Assembly (NCBI RefSeq): GCF_000758545.1 | Contig: NZ_CP009279.1 | Coordinates: 1,736,001 to 1,800,000 of the forward strand | Direction of reading: 5' to 3' | DNA: 64,000 nucleotides | Source: Paenibacillus sp. FSL H7-0737 | GTDB lineage: Bacteria > Bacillota > Bacilli > Paenibacillales > Paenibacillaceae | Shown here: positions 9,595-18,657 of the stretch, piece after piece | Layout: each line of letters starts with the position of its first letter | Numbering within the stretch: position 1 is the first letter of the stretch | Position numbers and translations under genes: made by a program | The notes under the pieces: generated by a model | Told to the model about the DNA's origin: nothing | What the model saw: only the letters and a program-made list of their open reading frames with translations | Database searches by the model: none

Positions 9595-9644
9595 CCCCGC
9601 AAAGACTAGGTGCAGTAAGCATGCATAGACATCACTTTGTGGGG
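9595..9644 (+). promoter_or_regulatory. Stem-loop before yrrO
   Basis: CCCCGCAAAG (9595-9604) can pair with CTTTGTGGGG (9635-9644), 10 bp with one G-T pair around a 30-base loop. It ends 6 bases before the ribosome binding site of the next gene and has no T run, so it may affect translation or RNA stability. Role unproven. Confidence 0.4.
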
Positions 9645-9664
9645 CGATGGAGGGGAGAACAGGA

Positions 9665-10996
9665 ATGGGAACCATGACAAAGCCGCAATACAAGGGCAAA
9701 CGTTACCGTCTGGACAAACCGGAGCTCCTAGCTCCGGCCGGTAATTTGGAAAAATTAAAATTCGCAGTACACTATGGTGCGGATGCTGTTTATATCGGAG
9801 GGCAGAAATACGGTTTGCGTTCAGGAGCAGACAATTTCAGCTTTGAGGAAATGCGTGAAGGTGTTGAATTCGCCAAGAAATACGGCGCTAAGGTATTTGT
9901 TGCAACGAACATTTATGCTCACAATGAAGATGTCGCAGGGATTGAAGAATATCTGCGTAACTTATATGAAGTTGGCATTGCGGCTATTATCGTTGCTGAT
10001 CCGGTCATTGTAGATACAGCACGCCGTTTAGTACCTGGATTAGAGGTACATTTGAGTACTCAGCAGTCTACACTGAACTGGCAAGCGGTATCCTTCTGGA
10101 AAGAAGAGGGTCTGCCACGTGTAGTACTCGGACGTGAGACAAGCCTGGAAGAGATCGCTGAGATTAAGAAGCATGTTGACATTGAAATCGAGAGCTTTAT
10201 CCATGGTGCGATGTGCTCTTCGTACTCCGGTCGATGCGTATTATCCAATCACTTTACAGACCGTGACTCCAATCGTGGAGGCTGCTGTCAGTCTTGCCGC
10301 TGGAAATATGATTTGTTCGAGGATGCGCGTCCTGAAGGCACTTGGGTATCTGAAGAAGATCAAGCTGAAGCACAATCTCCGGCCCCTTTGCTTCCGGGTG
10401 TAACTCAGATTCCACTGCATCAGCAAGGAGATAATCCTTTCTCCATGGGATCTAAGGATTTGTGCATGCTGGAAAGTATCCCTGAACTCATTGAAGTAGG
10501 CATTGACAGCTTCAAGATCGAGGGACGAATGAAGTCGATTCACTATGTAGCTACTGTAGTTAACGCTTATCGTAAAGCTATTGATGCTTACATGGCTGAT
10601 CCGGAAGGATACGAGTTGAAGCAAGAGTGGCTGGATGAGCTGAATAAAGCGGCGAATCGTCCGCTTAACACAGGGTTCTTCTATGATACTCCGGATCATG
10701 AAGATCATATCTATGAGCCTGAAGAAAAAGCAGCTCCTTATGATTTTGCCGGACTTGTACTAGAATACGATGCTGAGAGTGGAATGGCGCTCATTCAGCA
10801 ACGCAATCACTTCAAGCCAGGGCAGGAAGTTGAATTCTTCGGACCCAATGATACATTCTTTAAGCAGACTGTAGCGGAATTGTGGGATGAAGCAGGTAAC
10901 CCGCTTGACGCAGCTCGTCATCCTCTGCAACGTGTACGCATGAAGGTAGATCAGCCGGTAGCATACTTTGATATGATGCGTAAGAGAAAATCTTAA
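9665..10996 (+). CDS. yrrO: Peptidase U32 family protein, YrrO type (prephenate-dependent tRNA hydroxylation)
   Basis: A 443-residue U32 protein. The conserved cysteine-bearing segment is present near residues 180-215: MCSSYSGRCVLSNH followed by GGCCQSCRWKYD, the probable iron-sulfur ligands of YegQ/TrhP proteins. The C-terminal beta domain (about residues 350-435) is present. With YrrN it should hydroxylate U34 of tRNA. The start is taken at the ATG at 9665, which has AGGGGAG 7 bases upstream; an in-frame ATG at 9647 has no ribosome site. A strong terminator follows, so the B. subtilis neighbours udk and greA are not in this unit. Confidence 0.9.
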   Translation: MGTMTKPQYKGKRYRLDKPELLAPAGNLEKLKFAVHYGADAVYIGGQKYGLRSGADNFSFEEMREGVEFAKKYGAKVFVATNIYAHNEDVAGIEEYLRNLYEVGIAAIIVADPVIVDTARRLVPGLEVHLSTQQSTLNWQAVSFWKEEGLPRVVLGRETSLEEIAEIKKHVDIEIESFIHGAMCSSYSGRCVLSNHFTDRDSNRGGCCQSCRWKYDLFEDARPEGTWVSEEDQAEAQSPAPLLPGVTQIPLHQQGDNPFSMGSKDLCMLESIPELIEVGIDSFKIEGRMKSIHYVATVVNAYRKAIDAYMADPEGYELKQEWLDELNKAANRPLNTGFFYDTPDHEDHIYEPEEKAAPYDFAGLVLEYDAESGMALIQQRNHFKPGQEVEFFGPNDTFFKQTVAELWDEAGNPLDAARHPLQRVRMKVDQPVAYFDMMRKRKS

Positions 10997-11003
10997 TAAG
11001 ATA

Positions 11004-11042
11004 CAGGGATGTTCTTTGCTATAAGAGCATCCCTGTTTTTCT
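11004..11042 (+). terminator. Terminator of the mltG-yrrN-yrrO unit
   Basis: A 13-bp stem (CAGGGATG..., one T-G pair) is followed by TTTTTCTTTT. Confidence 0.85.
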
Positions 11043-11172
11043 TTTGACAAAGCTAACAATAAGATATATATATTAGTAACTAACAAATAAATCCAAAAGG
11101 AGGGTAGAACGAAGGGAGTTTTTTTGTTTCAGAATACATAGGTTAAAAGTTATAAAAAAAGTATAGTAAAGC

Positions 11173-11200
11173 TAAGAAAAAAGGCCTAATAAACCGATAT
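11173..11200 (+). promoter_or_regulatory. Possible sigma-D (motility) promoter of the first chemoreceptor
   Basis: TAAG (11173-11176), 16 bases, then ACCGATAT (11193-11200). The B. subtilis sigma-D consensus is TAAA, 15 bases, GCCGATAT, so the -10 matches 7 of 8. A motility sigma factor suits a chemoreceptor gene. The 317-base gap 10997-11313 holds the upstream terminator, this promoter and a cre-like site; no gene was seen in it. Confidence 0.45.
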
Positions 11201-11206
11201 ATAGTA

Positions 11207-11222
11207 TGGTTAGCGCTTTCAT
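11207..11222. promoter_or_regulatory. cre-like operator at the start of the first chemoreceptor transcript
   Basis: Read on the minus strand, ATGAAAGCGCTAACC matches the CcpA consensus WTGNAANCGNWNNCW except at the last base. It lies where transcription from the sigma-D-like promoter should begin. A LacI-type regulator encoded at 16911 could also use such a site. Confidence 0.55.
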
Positions 11223-11313
11223 ATGTCCTCTAATATTAGCGGGTAGATGATCATGATGGGGATCCTGATCAAGATAGTATTAGTGAAAAGCATAAAGAGA
11301 GAAGGTTAGAGAG

Positions 11314-13491
11314 ATGAAGAAGAACAATAAAAAATCCGTAAATGTACAGAGCAATGAAGTAGGTACAGGAAAGACATCAAAGTTAGATGCTAAGAAAATG
11401 ATGTTGGGTTGGGGAAGCCAGATCAAGAGAGTTAATCCTATCCAATCCGTCGGTGTGAAGTTATTTCTAATATTCCTATGTTCCACTGTAATCGTAGTTA
11501 TGTCACTTGGACTTATATCTTATTCGAAGGCGAAAACAACGATAAAGAATAACGTATCAGAAGCCTATCGTCAGACTATTATTCAGACTGCTGAGAAGCT
11601 GGATATTACCTTGAAACAGTATGAGAACTTGGCATTACAGCTTTATTTTGATGCGCAGATGCAAACGGATCTGAAGGCTTTGTCTACTGCACAAACAGCT
11701 TACGAGAAATTTGAAGCAACAAGTGCAATAAGTAAGAAATTGTCCAGTCAGACAACAACAGATAATAATATTATCAGTGTCTCTTTGATTCCAGAGACAC
11801 CTGAGCAGGATATCGTTACAAGTGGTAGTGCTGGCATTAGTCTTGACGGATTACGTGAACAAGAATGGTACAAGAAGTTAGTAGAAGACACCAAAGAATA
11901 TAATTCATATTATTCGGACGGTGACAAAGGCGGCGCCAAGAATATTTGGTTCTCCACTTCTATTCAAGGAAATGGAGATAAGGAGATTGCTATGGTAAGA
12001 TCCCTTAAAAATCTGGGATCAGAAAAAGGATACATAATCATGCTTGTGTTGAAAAACACACTGCTGGAGGAATCTTTTGCAAGTGTGAAGCTGGGAGATG
12101 GCTCCCGTATTCAACTAGTATCTCCTGAAGGTACAGTTGTAGCTTCTTCTAATTCGATAGACGATGGAAAGCCATCCGAGTTTTCTTTTATCAAAGAGAG
12201 TAAGAAAAATAATAATAGCCTAGAAGCTAAAGATCCAAACGGAAAAGAAATTCTGGCGGTATTTAATCCGATGATACGGGCGGATTGGAAGCTATCAGGC
12301 GTAGTGCCTACAGACGAGCTAGTGAAGGAAGCCCGTCCGATTCTGTTGACGACGTTTATTACAGCTGCTGGCGCAGCACTGCTTGCGATATTGATCGGGA
12401 TTTGGATGGTTCGTATGATTGCTCGCCCTCTGGCACGATTGAAGGATCTTATGGTTCAAGGTGCAAGCGGAGATTTAAGTGTACGTACAGAATATGTGTC
12501 TAAGGATGAGATTGGACAACTATCAGCCTCCTTTAACTTGATGATGGAGCGTATCACTGAGCTTGTATCGCAAACTAGAGAAACTGCTCGAGATGTGCTA
12601 GAGACCGCTGGCGAGCTTGGAGAAGCTTCGCGTAAGACTGCTATTTCCGCGAAGGAAATAGCAGCCGCTACGGAAGAAATTGCTGGAGGAGCAGGCAGTC
12701 TGGCACTTGAAGCTGAACGTGGTAATGAGCTTACAGATGTGATAGCTACGCAAATGCAGACCGTGATTAGTGCCAATAGTGAGATGGATGAGGCAGCACG
12801 CGGGGTTGGAGAAGCTAGTGCTCAAGGTGCCAAGCAATTAACGGATTTACTGGATCAGACTAGCCGTACTGGGGAAAAGACAGGTGCGCTTGTAGAACGT
12901 GTTAACAATTTGAAAGAAACAGTATTCTCAGTGATTAAGGTGCTGGATGTGATGAAGAGTATCACACAGCAGACGAATATTTTATCATTGAATGCGACGA
13001 TAGAAGCCGCACGTGCAGGCGAAGCTGGCAAGGGCTTTATGGTGGTAGCAGGTGAGGTAAGACAGCTTGCCGACCAATCGAAGCAGTCTATTGCTCTTGT
13101 TGCTGGAATCACCGACAAGATCATAACGGAAATGAACGAAACGGAAGCTGTATTATCTGAAGTGGCACCTCTCTTTAAAGAGCAAATAAGCGCAGTGAAG
13201 AGCACGAGCGATATCTTTGTATCCGTAAAAGGACAGATGGATGAGTTCATTACTAGTCTGGAATCGGTGACAACAGCGATCAGTAGCTTGAATCATTCAC
13301 AGGTTGTGTTGTCGGAAGCAATGGGTAACGTAAGTGCTGTAGCTGAGCAATCATCAGCGACTTCCGAAGAAGTGGCTTCACTCAGTAATGAACAGCAAAG
13401 TGTAAGTGATCAACTCGTTTCATTGTCAGGTAAGCTGGAAAGTGCTTCAGGACAGTTAAAGGACAAACTGTCATTATTCACGATAAAATAA
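11314..13491 (+). CDS. Methyl-accepting chemotaxis protein
   Basis: A 725-residue transmembrane chemoreceptor. It has a basic cytoplasmic N terminus, a first membrane helix at about 48-70, an extracellular dCache-like sensor of about 270 residues, a second helix at about 345-368, a HAMP domain to about 425, and a long signalling coiled coil with the conserved tip [20 protein letters not shown] near residue 565. It should couple ligand binding to CheA and flagellar control. Its position before the sugar-uptake genes and a cre-like site at its promoter suggest a carbohydrate attractant. A second receptor with the same design lies at 30631. Confidence 0.92.
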   Translation: MKKNNKKSVNVQSNEVGTGKTSKLDAKKMMLGWGSQIKRVNPIQSVGVKLFLIFLCSTVIVVMSLGLISYSKAKTTIKNNVSEAYRQTIIQTAEKLDITLKQYENLALQLYFDAQMQTDLKALSTAQTAYEKFEATSAISKKLSSQTTTDNNIISVSLIPETPEQDIVTSGSAGISLDGLREQEWYKKLVEDTKEYNSYYSDGDKGGAKNIWFSTSIQGNGDKEIAMVRSLKNLGSEKGYIIMLVLKNTLLEESFASVKLGDGSRIQLVSPEGTVVASSNSIDDGKPSEFSFIKESKKNNNSLEAKDPNGKEILAVFNPMIRADWKLSGVVPTDELVKEARPILLTTFITAAGAALLAILIGIWMVRMIARPLARLKDLMVQGASGDLSVRTEYVSKDEIGQLSASFNLMMERITELVSQTRETARDVLETAGELGEASRKTAISAKEIAAATEEIAGGAGSLALEAERGNELTDVIATQMQTVISANSEMDEAARGVGEASAQGAKQLTDLLDQTSRTGEKTGALVERVNNLKETVFSVIKVLDVMKSITQQTNILSLNATIEAARAGEAGKGFMVVAGEVRQLADQSKQSIALVAGITDKIITEMNETEAVLSEVAPLFKEQISAVKSTSDIFVSVKGQMDEFITSLESVTTAISSLNHSQVVLSEAMGNVSAVAEQSSATSEEVASLSNEQQSVSDQLVSLSGKLESASGQLKDKLSLFTIK

Positions 13492-13525
13492 GTGGGTCCC
13501 TAACTAATTTTTTATGATTTACATA

Positions 13526-13563
13526 ACAAAACCGCTTCTTCGTTATGAGGAAGCGGTTTTGTT
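13526..13563 (+). terminator. Terminator after the first chemoreceptor
   Basis: AACAAAACCGCTTC... pairs with ...GAAGCGGTTTTGTT, a stem of about 16 bp with one G-T pair, with T residues in the 3' arm. Confidence 0.8.
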
Positions 13564-13564
13564 A

Positions 13565-13593
13565 TTGTGTAAAGAAGGACTTCCCCGTATAAT
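13565..13593 (+). promoter_or_regulatory. Sigma-A promoter of the sensor kinase
   Basis: TTGTGT (13565-13570) and a perfect TATAAT (13588-13593) are 17 bases apart. Confidence 0.65.
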
Positions 13594-13599
13594 AATTTT

Positions 13600-13631
13600 G
13601 TTAGGTAAATAATAATAACAAGTTAGGTAAA
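13600..13631 (+). promoter_or_regulatory. Direct repeat GTTAGGTAAA, 22 bases apart
   Basis: Two exact copies of GTTAGGTAAA at 13600-13609 and 13622-13631 start two helical turns apart, at and just after the expected transcription start. AraC-type response regulators commonly bind such direct repeats, so this may be an autoregulatory site of the neighbouring two-component system. Confidence 0.45.
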
Positions 13632-13654
13632 AAAGGGTTAAGGAGAAGGACCGT

Positions 13655-15535
13655 ATGAAAGGTAAACGCATCTTTGGCTGGTGGTCCGTTATCGGGGACA
13701 TGAGTATGGAACGCAAGCTGCTCCTCGTCTTTTTAATAATTATTACCCTTCCGCTTACCTTCATTAGTGTGTTTACTTATAAGAGTTATTCAGAATCTAT
13801 TCAGGGCAATACCATTGCTTATTCTGAGAAGCTAATTGATCAAATGATGGATGGAGTAGATGATTATATCGAAGATATGAAGCGTATTTCATCTATGCCA
13901 GCCTATGTGAACGATATTAAACAAAATTTAATTCGTTCGAACCACTATCATGAGCAGAAAGAGATCATGGGTGGCGAATCAGGCAGTGCTACATTGTTAC
14001 CCGGAGATTTTGATTTACTGTTGTCCATTCAGCGGGGCATAGAAGGCAACATTTCATTTATTAACAATATTAAGCGAGGCGCGAACACGGTTTATATTTT
14101 TGACGCGCATGGGAATGGTTATTATTCTGCCAAGGATGGTGGAGTACGGCTCGACCTCGATCAAAGCTATAAGTACTGGAGTCAGCAGACGAAGGATTCC
14201 AGCGGAGAGGCCCTTTTGTTTGGTACCCAATCATTTACGAGTAATTTGCAGAGCACTCGATATGCTTTTACCGTTGTTCGCAAAATCGTGGATGGTTTGT
14301 TAAATCCGATTGGGCTGATCGCGGTTGAAGCGAATATTAGCAATTTGGAGAATCGGGTTACGGAGCTGGATAAAGTAACACATGGCAAATCTTTGATCGT
14401 TGATGAGATGGGGATGGTCGTGTACGACAGTGACAAAAAACTTCTTGCCACGGATGTATCTGATTCAGAGCTATTCAAAAGGGTCGATGGGAAATCCGGG
14501 AGTTTCTATGATTCAGTCAACGGAAAAGATTTTCTAAATATTTACTCAAGCTCTAACAAGACCAATTGGAAGGCCATTATTTCGATTCCTGTAGATGTGT
14601 TAATGCGGGATGTGAAGGTAACCCGTAATACAACGCTCGCTGCTACATTAAGTATCATAGTACTTGCGTTAATTATCTCCATTATCCTTTCCTTTGCACT
14701 CACTAAATCACTATCGCAGATGATTCAACTGATGAAAAAGGTTCAGGGCGGCGATCTAGATGTGATGTTTAGGGTTAGACGGCGTGACGAGATTGGTCTG
14801 CTCGGGCATCAGTTTAATCGAATGCTGGCTCGGATCAGGCAGTTAATTCAGGATATCTACCGAATTGAAGAACAGAAGAAGGAAGCGGAGCTTCACGCAC
14901 TGCAGAGTCAGATTAATCCTCATTTTATCTATAATACGCTGGAGTCGATCCGAATGACCGCTGAGCTCAATGATGATATTGAAGCTGCGGACATGATCTC
15001 AATTTTAGGTAAACTGCTACGGTATAGTACAAGTGATTTGAGCGGCAAAACGACAATGAAGCAAGAGCTTGGATATGTACGCAATTATGTTGAGCTGCTG
15101 AACTGTCGCTACCCTAATCGTTTCGTACTCGAGATCGACGTACCGAAGGAGTTAGATAATTACTCTATTATCAAGCTGGTCTTCCAGCCGATCATAGAGA
15201 ATGCTGCTTATCATGGCTTGGATGATAATAAACCACAAATGCATTTAAGTATCCGTTGTGAGATGACTGAGCAAATGCTGTTCTTTCATATTAAGGACGA
15301 TGGCTGTGGAATGGATAAGATCACTTTGGAGAGATTGAACGATGGGCTGCAGAAAGAAAGTCCTCCTAAGAAAAGTATCAATGGGGGCATTGGTATGAAA
15401 AATATACAGCAGCGAGTGCGCCTTCATTATGGAGCGGCTTTTGGAATTGAGGTATATAGTGAGCTTGGACAAGGGACGGATGTTATTTTGTCACTGCCGT
15501 TGCTGGAACCGGAAATGATTAGATTATCTGACTGA
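13655..15535 (+). CDS. YesM-type sensor histidine kinase
   Basis: A 626-residue membrane kinase: first membrane helix at about 24-45, an extracellular Cache-like sensor of about 270 residues, second helix at about 318-345, HAMP to about 395, then the His_kinase family domain with the phosphorylated His423 in QINPHFIYNTLES, and an HATPase domain with N box IIENAAYHG and G boxes DDGCGMD and GGIGMKN. These kinases act with YesN-type AraC response regulators in sugar uptake control. No response regulator is adjacent; the nearest is at 23497, with no kinase beside it, and is the likely partner. A binding-protein gene follows 22 bases downstream and is probably cotranscribed. Confidence 0.92.
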   Translation: MKGKRIFGWWSVIGDMSMERKLLLVFLIIITLPLTFISVFTYKSYSESIQGNTIAYSEKLIDQMMDGVDDYIEDMKRISSMPAYVNDIKQNLIRSNHYHEQKEIMGGESGSATLLPGDFDLLLSIQRGIEGNISFINNIKRGANTVYIFDAHGNGYYSAKDGGVRLDLDQSYKYWSQQTKDSSGEALLFGTQSFTSNLQSTRYAFTVVRKIVDGLLNPIGLIAVEANISNLENRVTELDKVTHGKSLIVDEMGMVVYDSDKKLLATDVSDSELFKRVDGKSGSFYDSVNGKDFLNIYSSSNKTNWKAIISIPVDVLMRDVKVTRNTTLAATLSIIVLALIISIILSFALTKSLSQMIQLMKKVQGGDLDVMFRVRRRDEIGLLGHQFNRMLARIRQLIQDIYRIEEQKKEAELHALQSQINPHFIYNTLESIRMTAELNDDIEAADMISILGKLLRYSTSDLSGKTTMKQELGYVRNYVELLNCRYPNRFVLEIDVPKELDNYSIIKLVFQPIIENAAYHGLDDNKPQMHLSIRCEMTEQMLFFHIKDDGCGMDKITLERLNDGLQKESPPKKSINGGIGMKNIQQRVRLHYGAAFGIEVYSELGQGTDVILSLPLLEPEMIRLSD

Positions 15536-15557
15536 AATAAGAGGAGGCTGTCCGTTG

Positions 15558-16865
15558 ATGGGGATGAGATTACACTGGACTACGCGTACCATACTGCTGC
15601 TTCTCATTTTGTTATCGATTAGTGGCTGTGAGAACAACACCAAGCAGACGGAATCTACAGTGCCTCCAGTTGGAAACGAGGTGAAGTCTGACTTATCCGG
15701 CACCATAGTCATGATGACCAATCGAATAGATCTGATTGAGAACGGAACCTTTCAAGGGTACGCAGACCAATTTAAGCAAAAGTACCCCGAAGCGAATGTT
15801 GAATTTGAAGGTTTATCCAATTACGCAACGGACATTCTGGTAAGACTGTCCACCAAGGACGCCGGAGATGTACTTTTGCTTCCTGTGAATCTACCATCAA
15901 AGGAACTGGATTATTTTTTCGAACCGTTGGATGAAGAAACTTCGGCTAGTGAGCGCTTCACTTCTTTTGCTACTTATGATGGTAAGCGATATGGGCTATC
16001 TACGGGAACTACCACGGTAGGGATTGTCTATAATAAAAGGTCCTTTGAAAAAGCAGGAATTACCGCAGTTCCACAGACACTGGATCAATTCTACGAAGCT
16101 TGCGCTAAATTAAAAGAGGCTGGAATTATCCCGCTGTATATGAATTATGGAGCCGTCTGGCCACTGCGTGAATGGGGAAATAGTCTGGTCAATTATATGA
16201 CAGGCAACCCTGAGTATCTAAATAATATGGTAAATGAGGATAGTCCATGGCAGCTTGATAATGAGTGGGGGAAATCCATTTCCATTGCTCGAACCTTAAT
16301 TGCTAAAGGTTATGTAGAGAATGAACTCTTCTCGAACAATTGGGAGATCTCTAAGACTAGACTCGCTAAAGGTCAAGCTGGCATGTATTTACTTGGAAAT
16401 TGGGCGGTTGGTCAAGTGCTTGATGTGGGGGCTTCACCAGATGATATCGGATTCTTCCCATTTCCTTATGATAATAGCAGTACTCACTATGCACCGATCA
16501 ATCCGGACTGGTTCGTGGGTGTTAGCAAATACAGTAAGAATAAAGAGCTTGCTATGGCTTGGTTGAATTTTTTTGTAAAAGAGACTTCGTATTCAGATGA
16601 TTGGGGATTCCTTCCTGCTGATGGTAGTCTGAACCCTTTTTTGCCGCAGTACCGTGAATTTTTATCTTATGAACCTAAGCTGGTTTATGGCACGGTACAA
16701 AGTGATGCGTTCATCGATCTGGCAAATGGAGCTAAGCTGTCTTTTTGGTCCGGAGATTATATTCAAGAGTTACTTGCTGCGCCTGATTTACAAAAGTCTT
16801 TTGACGAATTAAATGCAAAATGGACGGAAGCGCGGGTAGCTACACAGGTAACTTCTCAGCCTTAA
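15558..16865 (+). CDS. Sugar-binding lipoprotein of ABC type, next to the sensor kinase
   Basis: A 435-residue family 1 extracellular solute-binding protein. The signal peptide ends in the lipobox SISGC, with Cys24 as the lipid-anchored first mature residue. The mature part is clearly related to the binding protein at 24596 (SGTIVMMTNRIDLI against KGDITVITQRTDIV; GDVLLLP in both; FFEPLD against FFEPLG; WAVGQVLDVGASPDDIGFFPFP against WAIGQIKGLATNPDDVGFMPFP). No permease genes follow. It may deliver the same sugar to the importer encoded at 26096-27814 or act as a sensing partner of the kinase. GAGGAGG lies before a TTG at 15555 and this ATG; either could start translation. Confidence 0.88.
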   Translation: MGMRLHWTTRTILLLLILLSISGCENNTKQTESTVPPVGNEVKSDLSGTIVMMTNRIDLIENGTFQGYADQFKQKYPEANVEFEGLSNYATDILVRLSTKDAGDVLLLPVNLPSKELDYFFEPLDEETSASERFTSFATYDGKRYGLSTGTTTVGIVYNKRSFEKAGITAVPQTLDQFYEACAKLKEAGIIPLYMNYGAVWPLREWGNSLVNYMTGNPEYLNNMVNEDSPWQLDNEWGKSISIARTLIAKGYVENELFSNNWEISKTRLAKGQAGMYLLGNWAVGQVLDVGASPDDIGFFPFPYDNSSTHYAPINPDWFVGVSKYSKNKELAMAWLNFFVKETSYSDDWGFLPADGSLNPFLPQYREFLSYEPKLVYGTVQSDAFIDLANGAKLSFWSGDYIQELLAAPDLQKSFDELNAKWTEARVATQVTSQP

Positions 16866-16910
16866 CTTTAGTTTAACATTAATTTTATTACAATCTCTGG
16901 AGGTTTTAAT

Positions 16911-17975
16911 ATGGCTAAAAAGGTCACCATGCAAAAAATAGCTGATCATCTCGGTGTATCCAAATTTGTTGTCTCCAAGTCACTATCTGGTAAAGCTGGA
17001 GTTAATGAGACGACCAGAGAACGAGTGATTCAAGCGGCATCGCAGTTAGGCTATTTTACGCAAAAAAATGCTTTTGTCCAAGGTGTCAAACGGACTCCTC
17101 CGGTAGGGGGGAGTGATCGGAATAAGCAATCTGTGCTTGTATTAATGCCGAATATCCGCTCGCAAACTCAGGATTCCTTGTATTGGGGGAAAATTGTGGA
17201 CGGTATTGCCCTTGCGCTGGATCAAGAAGGACTTGGAATGGTGATCATCTCTGAGAATCGTGCGGATAATTTCGTGAATATCTTGAACCCAAGCGGGATT
17301 CTTGGTTTGGTAGGTGTGGGTGAAATCTCCACTTCTTTACTACTTGAGGTACATCGCATCGGTCTGCCGATGGTGTTGATTGACCATGAAGATCCATTAA
17401 TTCCAAGTGATACTGTATTCGCGAACAATGTGGATTCCATGGCTCGACTTACTAATCATTTGATGGGGACAGGCCATACACAAATGCATTTTATCGGAAA
17501 TATTGGATTTTCACGCAGTTTTCGGGATCGGTGGATTGGCTTCCGGAGTGCGCTGGAGGAGAGTGGGATAAGACTGCCTTTGGAAGATGATGCGAATCTC
17601 TTTTTAGAAGGGGTGGAGGAAGATGTATTCCAAGAGGATTTTAAAAATTGGGTGATGAAGCGGAAAAAAGCTAAGACACTCCCAACCGCCTTGGTCTGCG
17701 CCAATGACAAAACAGCACTTACGGTCAGTGATATCCTGAAGGCAGAAGGTCTCAATATTCCAGGGGATATCTCGGTCACGGGCTTTGATAATATTGAGGA
17801 TGCCTCAAGAGGCGTTCCGCCGCTTACTACTGTACATGTCCCTAAAGAAGCGATGGGCCGGGCGGCAGTGGAGAAACTGCTAAGTCGGATTGGGCATCCC
17901 TCTGCACCACTGGAGAAGATCCTGATTGCAGCAGACATAGTGCATCGTGATTCTGTGGATATACCGAGAGACTAG
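16911..17975 (+). CDS. LacI family transcriptional regulator
   Basis: A 354-residue repressor-type regulator. The N-terminal helix-turn-helix is VTMQKIADHLGVSKFVVSKSL with the hinge helix following, and the remainder is a periplasmic-binding-protein-like effector domain (ALVCANDKTALTVSDILKAEGLNIPGDISVTGFDN). GGAGG precedes the ATG. It lies between sugar-binding and sugar-degrading genes, so it probably controls part of this locus in response to a mannan-derived sugar. Its operator is unknown; the cre-like sites in the window all fit CcpA and cannot be assigned to this protein by sequence alone. Confidence 0.93.
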   Translation: MAKKVTMQKIADHLGVSKFVVSKSLSGKAGVNETTRERVIQAASQLGYFTQKNAFVQGVKRTPPVGGSDRNKQSVLVLMPNIRSQTQDSLYWGKIVDGIALALDQEGLGMVIISENRADNFVNILNPSGILGLVGVGEISTSLLLEVHRIGLPMVLIDHEDPLIPSDTVFANNVDSMARLTNHLMGTGHTQMHFIGNIGFSRSFRDRWIGFRSALEESGIRLPLEDDANLFLEGVEEDVFQEDFKNWVMKRKKAKTLPTALVCANDKTALTVSDILKAEGLNIPGDISVTGFDNIEDASRGVPPLTTVHVPKEAMGRAAVEKLLSRIGHPSAPLEKILIAADIVHRDSVDIPRD

Positions 17976-18034
17976 AAATCAGCCGATTAAAAATAATTGA
18001 AAGCCATGGAATTTTGGTTAGGGGGAATTCAGTT

Positions 18035-18595
18035 ATGTCAGAAGCAGTTGCAATACCTAAGATCGAAGGCGAAAATATTCATCTGCGTGGTGTAGGAGAG
18101 TCCGATCTGGAGGCCTATTACGAATTTTTACTTGATGATGAGATGGGTCGTCTAACAGGGTCGCAAGGGGAAATCTCTCGCGAGCAAACTTCGGCATGGA
18201 TTCGAAAGATTAGTGTTCCAGCTGAGGATCGTGTGGATCTTATGATTATCGTCAAGGAAACGGATGAGCTTATTGGAGAAGTGGTTTTGAACGAAATAGA
18301 TCCGGACAACCGTAGCGCAAATATTCGAATTGGGATTCGTAGTCATGAACATAGAGGGAAGGGTTACGGTACTGAGGCTATGACTCAAATGCTGCGATAT
18401 GGCTTTGAAGCCTTGAAGCTGCATCGTATCCATCTGGGTGTATATCCTTTTAATCCAAGAGCCATTCATGTCTATGAGAAGCTTGGTTTCAAGCACGATG
18501 GTGTAGAGAGGGATGCTCTTTATGTAGACGGAGAATTTCATAACATGATTCTGATGTCTATGCTGGAGGATGAATATCGGGCTTTGTACAATTAA
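18035..18595 (+). CDS. GNAT family N-acetyltransferase (RimJ/RimL type)
   Basis: A 186-residue acetyltransferase. The acetyl-CoA binding motif is seen in IRIGIRSHEHRGKGYGTEAM near residues 92-112, followed by LKLHRIHLGVYPFNPRAIHVYEKLGF, typical of the RimJ/RimL/SpeG-like group that acetylates protein N termini, amines or small metabolites. The start is taken at the ATG at 18035 with AGGGGGA 9 bases upstream; an in-frame TTG 21 bases earlier overlaps that site. It lies between the LacI gene and an opposing catalase gene. Substrate unknown. Confidence 0.88.
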   Translation: MSEAVAIPKIEGENIHLRGVGESDLEAYYEFLLDDEMGRLTGSQGEISREQTSAWIRKISVPAEDRVDLMIIVKETDELIGEVVLNEIDPDNRSANIRIGIRSHEHRGKGYGTEAMTQMLRYGFEALKLHRIHLGVYPFNPRAIHVYEKLGFKHDGVERDALYVDGEFHNMILMSMLEDEYRALYN

Positions 18596-18596
18596 A

Positions 18597-18655
18597 AAAA
18601 GTGAACCTATGGTGAGGAAGACGCTGCGTAAATTCCTCACCAGATTCACTTTAAA
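18597..18655. terminator. Bidirectional terminator between GNAT and catalase genes
   Basis: Long hairpin: AAAGTGAA and GGTGAGGAA on one side pair with TTCCTCACC and TTCACTTT on the other. It is bordered by A on one side and T on the other, so it can stop transcripts from both convergent genes. Confidence 0.7.
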
Positions 18656-18657
18656 TA

